Below, piece after piece: positions 13,141 to 16,889 of a stretch of DNA of 16,889 bases. How positions within the stretch are numbered: the first letter of the stretch is position 1; every line of letters starts with the position of its first letter. The notes under the pieces are model-generated. The model did not search any database, was not told the origin of the DNA, and saw nothing but the letters and a program-made list of their open reading frames with translations. The DNA is taken from the NCBI GenBank assembly GCA_050695215.1, contig JBOGSD010000085.1, positions 1 to 16,889 on the forward strand, written 5' to 3'. A program made the position numbers and the translations under genes. This DNA comes from JACQGZ01 sp050695215 (GTDB lineage: Bacteria; Sysuimicrobiota; Sysuimicrobiia; Sysuimicrobiales; Humicultoraceae).

Positions 13141-14928
13141 ATGTCCAGACTGCGGCGTCTTACGCTCCTCACCATCGGTCTCACGCTTCTTGTGATCGCC
13201 CTCGGCGGCGTCGTGCGGGCGACCGGGGCCGGGCTGGCCTGCCCCGACTGGCCGCTCTGCCACGGCCGCCTCGTCCCGCCGCTGGAGAGACTCGTCTTGA
13301 TCGAATACAGCCACCGGGTCGTCGCCTCTCTCGTGGGCGTCTTGATGCTGGTCGTCGGGGCGCGCGTCTGGCGAGATCACCGGCGCGACGCGGCGATCCG
13401 GCGCACCACGCTGGGGGCGCTGCTGCTGCTGGGTGTTCAGGTTGCCCTCGGTGCTCTCACCGTGCGCACGGCGTTGTCGGCGGAGCTCGTGGCGGCGCAT
13501 CTGGGCGCGGCGATGGCCTTCTTGACGACGCTCCTGATTCTGCACAGGGCAATCGTCCAACGGGAGGAAGGGAGCGGCGCCTTCGCCTCAGCAACGGGCG
13601 CTTCGGCTGCCGGTATCCACGTGTTGGGGCCGGTGGCCGTGGCCGTCGTGTTCGCCCAGATCGCGCTCGGAGGCTACGTCAGCGGCAGCGGCGCGGCGCT
13701 GGCCTGCCCGGATCTGCCCCTCTGCCGCGGCAGCCTCCTTCCCTCGGAGGGCGGCCTCGTGTTGATCCACTACCTGCACCGGGTAGGGGCAGTGATCGTC
13801 GCGGCGGTCGTGGGGACACTCGCCTGGCGGGCGCGGAAGAGCCCCCCACGGGTGCGCCGCCTCGCCGCCGCCGCGGCCGCCCTGGTCGTCATCCAGATCG
13901 GGCTCGGTGCGCTCAACGTCTATACGCAGGTGGCCGACGCGATTACCGTGCTGCACCTCATGACGGCGACGTCGCTCCTGGGAACCCTGGTCGCGCTGGT
14001 GGGAGCCGCGCGTACGCACCCCCAAACGGCGTCGTCCGGCCGGCTCGAACCGGCGCCTGCAACCCCCGGCCGGCGGGAGGCGCTGAGGGATTACCTCGCC
14101 CTGACGAAGCCGCGGATCATCCTCCTGCTCCTGGCGACGACGGCCACGACGATGGTCGTCGCCGCCGGCGGAGGCGTTCCGCCCGCGCTGCTGGTCTACA
14201 CCATGCTGGGGGGCGCGTTGGCGGCAGGCGCGGCCAACGCCATCAACATGTACTGGGACCGGGACGTGGACTCGGTCATGGCGCGCACGCGGCGGCGCCC
14301 CGTCCCGGCCGGGCGGATCCCGCCGCCCCGGGCGCTGGGATTCGGGCTGGCGCTAGGCGCTCTGTCCGTGGCGGTCCTGGGGCCGCTCGTGAACTGGCTC
14401 TCGGCGGCCCTCGCCGTCGCCGGGATCCTCTTCTATGTCTTCATCTATACAATCTGGCTGAAGCGGGTGACTCCTCAGAACATCGTCATCGGCGGCGCGG
14501 CGGGCGCGGTCCCGCCGCTGGTGGGGTGGGCGGCGGTGACGGGAGAGGTGGCCGTCCCGGCGCTGCTGCTCTTCGCGATCGTCTTCCTCTGGACCCCGCC
14601 GCACTTTTGGGCGCTCGCCCTGTATCGTCGGGCCGACTACGAGGCTGCCGGCATCCCTATGCTGCCGGTGGTGGCGGGCGAGGCGGAGACCCGCCGCCAG
14701 ATCGTGCGCTACTCGCTGGCCCTCGTCGCCGTCTCCCTGCTGCTGGTGCCCCTTGGTGGCGCTGGGACCCTCTACCTGATCGCCGCCGTGGTCCTGGGGG
14801 CGGTCTTCTTGCACCTGGCGTTCGCCGTCGGCCGCGAGGCATCGCGCGGAGCGGTCCGTCTCTTCGGCTACTCGATCATGTACCTGGCTCTTCTCTTTTC
14901 CGCGCTGGCCGTGGATCGGCTGCTATAG
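13141..14928 (+). CDS. ctaAB: Haem A synthase / protohaem IX farnesyltransferase fusion (CtaA-CtaB)
   Basis: The 595-residue membrane protein joins two haem-modifying enzymes. Residues 1-290 are CtaA/COX15, which oxidises haem O to haem A: a duplicated half with cysteine loops CPDWPLC (34-40) and CPDLPLC (189-195) and haem-ligand histidines H58, H120, H213 and H272. A linker (291-315) leads to CtaB/COX10 (316-595), which farnesylates haem B to haem O: YLALTKPRI, then N369-x3-D373-x3-D377 in NMYWDRDVD, RTRRRPVPAGR, and TPPHFWALAL with YRRADYEAAGIPMLPVV. ATG 13141 precedes the first membrane helix. The frame is open to 12436 but that part lies over gnd and its promoter region. The products serve aa3-type cytochrome oxidase; no oxidase subunit gene is in view. 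Such fusions are known in Thermus-type bacteria. Confidence 0.94.
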   Translation: MSRLRRLTLLTIGLTLLVIALGGVVRATGAGLACPDWPLCHGRLVPPLERLVLIEYSHRVVASLVGVLMLVVGARVWRDHRRDAAIRRTTLGALLLLGVQVALGALTVRTALSAELVAAHLGAAMAFLTTLLILHRAIVQREEGSGAFASATGASAAGIHVLGPVAVAVVFAQIALGGYVSGSGAALACPDLPLCRGSLLPSEGGLVLIHYLHRVGAVIVAAVVGTLAWRARKSPPRVRRLAAAAAALVVIQIGLGALNVYTQVADAITVLHLMTATSLLGTLVALVGAARTHPQTASSGRLEPAPATPGRREALRDYLALTKPRIILLLLATTATTMVVAAGGGVPPALLVYTMLGGALAAGAANAINMYWDRDVDSVMARTRRRPVPAGRIPPPRALGFGLALGALSVAVLGPLVNWLSAALAVAGILFYVFIYTIWLKRVTPQNIVIGGAAGAVPPLVGWAAVTGEVAVPALLLFAIVFLWTPPHFWALALYRRADYEAAGIPMLPVVAGEAETRRQIVRYSLALVAVSLLLVPLGGAGTLYLIAAVVLGAVFLHLAFAVGREASRGAVRLFGYSIMYLALLFSALAVDRLL

Positions 14929-14941
14929 GCGCTCGTCCCCG

Positions 14942-14959
14942 CTGTCCACATCGTCCACA
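14942..14959 (+). repeat. Tandem 9-mers CTGTCCACA-TCGTCCACA
   Basis: Two adjacent 9-base units share GTCCACA and each differs by one base from TTGTCCACA, the DnaA-box form of high-GC actinobacteria. They end 22 bases before the -35 element at 14982, a position suited to a regulator. Two copies alone do not make an origin. Confidence 0.45.
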
Positions 14960-14981
14960 GATTGCGAACGCACTTTCCGGA

Positions 14982-15010
14982 TTGACCGTCTATCGGAGCG
15001 CTGCTACGGT
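14982..15010 (+). promoter_or_regulatory. Putative housekeeping promoter
   Basis: TTGACC (14982-14987, 5 of 6 consensus bases) and TACGGT (15005-15010) are separated by exactly 17 bases. It is the best consensus match I noticed in the window. Transcription would begin near 15017, about 200 bases before the next start codon, so a small RNA or long leader is expected. Confidence 0.5.
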
Positions 15011-15016
15011 ACGGGT

Positions 15017-15107
15017 GCCGGCGGAAGCGGGCGCGAAGATGGGAGGAGGTACTCCTTCGGGAGCTACCCGGCCTAACTTCAGCAGCGCGGCGCCGGCGCT
15101 GCTTTCC
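15017..15107 (+). ncRNA. Candidate small RNA or attenuator leader
   Basis: From the predicted start near 15017, the transcript could fold into a hairpin at 15048-15068: GGTACTCC pairs with GGAG-C-TACC around a TTCG tetraloop, 8 pairs with one bulged C. A second, perfect 8-pair hairpin follows at 15081-15103 (AGCAGCGC/GCGCTGCT), with a short TTTCC after it. It would be about 90 bases long. I do not recognise a known RNA family or riboswitch. It may be an independent RNA or may attenuate the gene at 15219. Both ends are inferred. Confidence 0.35.
15081..15103 (+). terminator. Hairpin with short T-run
   Basis: AGCAGCGC (15081-15088) and GCGCTGCT (15096-15103) pair perfectly across GGCGCCG, followed by TTCC. 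The T-run is short, so termination would be weak or factor-assisted. Confidence 0.4.
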
Positions 15108-15218
15108 TCACGCCGCACGCCCCATTATCCTCGGCACTGAGGCACCCCATTGCGCCTACCGGTTTGCAGGCGACCGCGGCCGGACGCCCCAGCCGAGGAC
15201 CCGTAGTATCATGAACGC

Positions 15219-16121
15219 GTGGAGGCGATCGAGGCGCTGCGGCGCTTCTTCAGCGGAGAGGCGGAGGTGGCCGCCGTCTACCTCTACGGCAGCTACGCCG
15301 TCGACCGCTCCTGGCCGGACACGGACATTGAGATCGCGGTGCTCTTCCCTGAGGGCACGGCGGAAGAGGCCATCGCCGCCTACATGGAACGGCTCACCGA
15401 GCAGAGCCCCCTCGGCGGCCATCCCGGCATTCTGATGCCCTTCGCCTTGAACACCCACATCCTGCCCGTGATCTATGAGATCCTGCGCGGCGGCACGCTC
15501 CTGGTGGACAATGCCCCGGCCGTCCGTGGGACGTTCGTGCGCGCAGCGGAGGAGCGCATCGCCGAAGCCCGGCCCACGATCATCGAGGAGGCGCGCGAGG
15601 CCATCATGCAGGCGCGCAACCTGGGCTTCGCGCTCGCGGCCACGAACGGCTTCATGCTCCCCCAGCCCCCGCGCGCCCTCGATCCCATCCGCATCGGCTG
15701 GCGGCTGGCCCGCATCCTCACCTCCGTTGTGCTGCTGGACCAGAGCACGCGGGAACCCGACCGGACGGCGCGCGACACGGAGCGGCTCGGCCAGATGCTC
15801 GGCCTGTTCAGCAACGCCGCCGGCGCGGCGACGGGCATCGGCAAGGCGATGCTGAACACATTCGAGATGGCGCGCCCGGCGCGACGCTGGGAGATCTTCC
15901 TCCCCCTGGCCGACGCCGACTTGATGACGACCGAGCTGGCCCTGCAATTGGGAGCGGCGATCGAGCTGCGCTGGTCACTGATGACCGGGAGCGGGTTGAT
16001 CTCGCCCGAACGCATCGGGGGCGGCATCCGGGGCATGCTCGCGCCGATCATCTCCTTTTCGCGCCTGGCCGCCTGGTACTGCGAGGTGCCGGGCGGGCGG
16101 ACCGACCAGCTCGTGCACTGA
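15219..16121 (+). CDS. Nucleotidyltransferase-fold protein with long helical C-terminus
   Basis: The 300-residue protein opens with a minimal-nucleotidyltransferase motif: YLYGSYAVDRSWPDTDIEIA, with G24, S25, D36 and E38, that is GS-x10-D-x-E rather than the usual D-x-D. Where a third acidic residue is expected (about 70-80) the sequence reads ILMPFALN. Catalysis may therefore be lost or altered. Residues 110-300 are mostly helical (ARPTIIEEAREAIMQARNLG, IRIGWRLARILTSVVLL) and do not show a clear HEPN R-x4-6-H motif. MNT-type proteins are often toxin partners or nucleotide-modifying enzymes; the role here is unknown. GTG 15219 lies 9 bases after TAGTAT, with no ribosome site, so a leaderless message is possible. 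It is followed 10 bases later by the Nfu-like gene. Confidence 0.72.
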   Translation: MEAIEALRRFFSGEAEVAAVYLYGSYAVDRSWPDTDIEIAVLFPEGTAEEAIAAYMERLTEQSPLGGHPGILMPFALNTHILPVIYEILRGGTLLVDNAPAVRGTFVRAAEERIAEARPTIIEEAREAIMQARNLGFALAATNGFMLPQPPRALDPIRIGWRLARILTSVVLLDQSTREPDRTARDTERLGQMLGLFSNAAGAATGIGKAMLNTFEMARPARRWEIFLPLADADLMTTELALQLGAAIELRWSLMTGSGLISPERIGGGIRGMLAPIISFSRLAAWYCEVPGGRTDQLVH

Positions 16122-16131
16122 GGAGGCGCTC

Positions 16132-16410
16132 ATGGACGAGGTCAGCGTCGACGTCCAGCCCACGCCCAACGTCAACGCCCTGAAGTTCGTGCTGAACCGC
16201 AAGCTCACGGAGGGACGCAGCCGCACCTTTCGCTCGGAGGCAGAGGCGGAGGCGGCGGAGGCCCCGTACGCTCAGCAGCTCCTGCAGATCCCGGGGGTGG
16301 TGCAGGTCTTCGTCCTCAACGACTTCATCACGGTGACCCGCGATCCGGGGGCGGACTGGAACGCCATCCTCCCAAAGGCCGAGGAGATCCTCAAGACGTC
16401 GCTGTCCTGA
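16132..16410 (+). CDS. Stand-alone Nfu/NifU N-terminal domain protein
   Basis: The 92-residue protein matches the Nfu N-terminal domain: VQPTPNVNALKFVLNRKL (9-26), then AEAPYAQQLLQIPGVVQVFV (42-61) and NDFITVTRDPGADW (63-76). In Nfu proteins this domain precedes a C-terminal domain with a CxxC iron-sulfur site. That second domain is absent, so this protein cannot carry a cluster by itself and may act as an adaptor or regulator of iron-sulfur delivery. ATG 16132 has GAGGAGG 6 bases upstream, and the gene follows the nucleotidyltransferase by 10 bases. Its stop is 6 bases from the convergent E2 gene's stop. Confidence 0.82.
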   Translation: MDEVSVDVQPTPNVNALKFVLNRKLTEGRSRTFRSEAEAEAAEAPYAQQLLQIPGVVQVFVLNDFITVTRDPGADWNAILPKAEEILKTSLS

Positions 16411-16416
16411 AAGGCG

Positions 16417-16889
16417 TTAGAGCAGGGTGGGATCCTGCAGGAGGCGCCTGAGCTCCCCGAGGTAGCGGGCCGCTTCGGCGCCGTCGGTGACGCGGTGGTC
16501 CGCCGAGATGGTCGCCTTCATGACGCGGGCCACGCGCACCGCCTCCCCGTCCGCGACCGGCTGAGGTCGCGCGCTGCCTACGGCCAGGATGGCCGCCTGG
16601 GGCGGGTTGATGATGGCGGCGAAACTCTCCACCTCGAACATCCCCAGATTGCTGACGGTGAAGGTGCCGCCCTGGAGTTCGTTGGGGTGCAGTTTGCCCG
16701 ATCGCGCCCGCTCGCCCAGATCCTTGGCCTCGCGCGCGATGTCGGTGATGGCCTTGCGGTCACAGTCGCGGATCACGGGGACGATCAACCCTTCCGGCAG
16801 GGCCACGGCGAAGCCCATGTGGATCTCGTCGTGGCGCCGCACCGTCTCGCCCATGAAGGTGGCGTTGAGATTGGGGAACGCGCGCAGCG
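16417..16889 (-). CDS. 2-oxoacid dehydrogenase E2 (dihydrolipoamide acyltransferase), C-terminal part
   Basis: This is the 3' end of a gene entering from beyond the window; the frame is open to the last base (LRAFPNLNATFMGET). E2 transfers the acyl group from lipoyl-lysine to CoA and forms the core of pyruvate or branched-chain dehydrogenase complexes. The catalytic domain shows IHMGFAVALPEGLIVPVIRD, a basic helix with RARSGKLHPNELQGGTFTVS, SNLGMFEVESFAAIINPPQA and the active-site SADHRVTDGA (HxxxDG). The C-terminus is complete. The lipoyl and peripheral-binding domains would lie outside the window. Substrate class (pyruvate, 2-oxoglutarate or branched-chain) cannot be decided from this part. 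Confidence 0.9.
   Translation of the reverse strand, partial: LRAFPNLNATFMGETVRRHDEIHMGFAVALPEGLIVPVIRDCDRKAITDIAREAKDLGERARSGKLHPNELQGGTFTVSNLGMFEVESFAAIINPPQAAILAVGSARPQPVADGEAVRVARVMKATISADHRVTDGAEAARYLGELRRLLQDPTLL

Larger units (their letters stand above)
14929..15218. other. Intergenic region with tandem 9-mers, promoter-like sequence and hairpins
   Basis: No protein gene is supported in these 290 bases. In order on the + strand it holds tandem 9-mers (14942-14959), a promoter-like sequence (14982-15010), a TTCG-loop hairpin (15048-15068), a terminator-like hairpin (15081-15103) and a TAGTAT element (15204-15209) 9 bases before the next GTG. These are listed separately where they can be supported. 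Confidence 0.6.

Noticed and set aside
14942..14959. Replication origin
   Set aside because: Only two DnaA-like 9-mers, no AT-rich unwinding region, no dnaA or dnaN nearby.
13047..15140. Long open frame of 697 codons on the + strand
   Set aside because: It is an Arg/Gly/Pro/Ala-rich shadow of ctaAB in another frame with no recognisable domain; GC-rich DNA gives many such frames.
15211..15435. ATG-initiated ORF at 15211
   Set aside because: It is out of frame with the nucleotidyltransferase motif; the GTG at 15219 gives the recognisable protein.

Overview
The window is strongly GC-rich, with tightly packed genes and very frequent GTG starts. Several junctions share four bases (GTGA), where a GTG start overlaps the upstream TGA stop. 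The gene content is that of an aerobic, free-living heterotroph: a haem A branch (CtaA-CtaB fusion), an oxidative pentose phosphate operon with OpcA, an oxygen-dependent 4-hydroxyphenylacetate route, and a class E-like sortase. OpcA, the sortase and the CtaA-CtaB fusion (known from Thermus-type bacteria) suggest a deep-branching high-GC lineage with a Gram-positive-like surface, such as Chloroflexota, Armatimonadota or a candidate phylum near them. The lineage is inferred and I cannot place it more precisely.

Region 1 (1-3568, + strand) is a catabolic operon. It holds the 3' end of hpaB (flavin-dependent 4-hydroxyphenylacetate 3-monooxygenase), hpaC (its flavin reductase), hpaD (homoprotocatechuate 2,3-dioxygenase), a 61-residue GatC/AtzG-like protein and an amidase-signature hydrolase. 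The first three hydroxylate 4-hydroxyphenylacetate and open its ring. The last two probably form one amidase complex.

Region 2 (3557-8013) is the most unusual part. On the - strand lie two small Pro/Gly-rich membrane proteins that share an N-terminal motif, a class E-like sortase, a PqqD-family peptide-binding protein and an HPr-kinase-like protein. On the + strand lie a truncated ABC-2 permease remnant and a nucleotidyltransferase of the type found with PqqD and HprK-like proteins in peptide-modification clusters. No cyclase, leader peptidase or intact exporter is present. The block reads as a surface-peptide modification and anchoring system with a rearrangement scar at about 6.3-6.6 kb.

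Region 3 (8042-12957, - strand) has a CAP-domain secreted protein and the operon gnd-zwf-opcA-pgl, the complete oxidative pentose phosphate branch. Its junctions are overlapping or abutting, and a promoter can be proposed upstream of gnd.

Region 4 (13141-16889) has the CtaA-CtaB fusion for haem O/A synthesis, then a 290-base gap. The gap holds tandem 9-mers, a good promoter-like sequence and two hairpins, which together suggest a small RNA or an attenuator. After it come a nucleotidyltransferase-fold protein with a degenerate active site, a stand-alone Nfu N-terminal domain protein, and the 3' end of a 2-oxoacid dehydrogenase E2 gene on the - strand, cut by the window edge.
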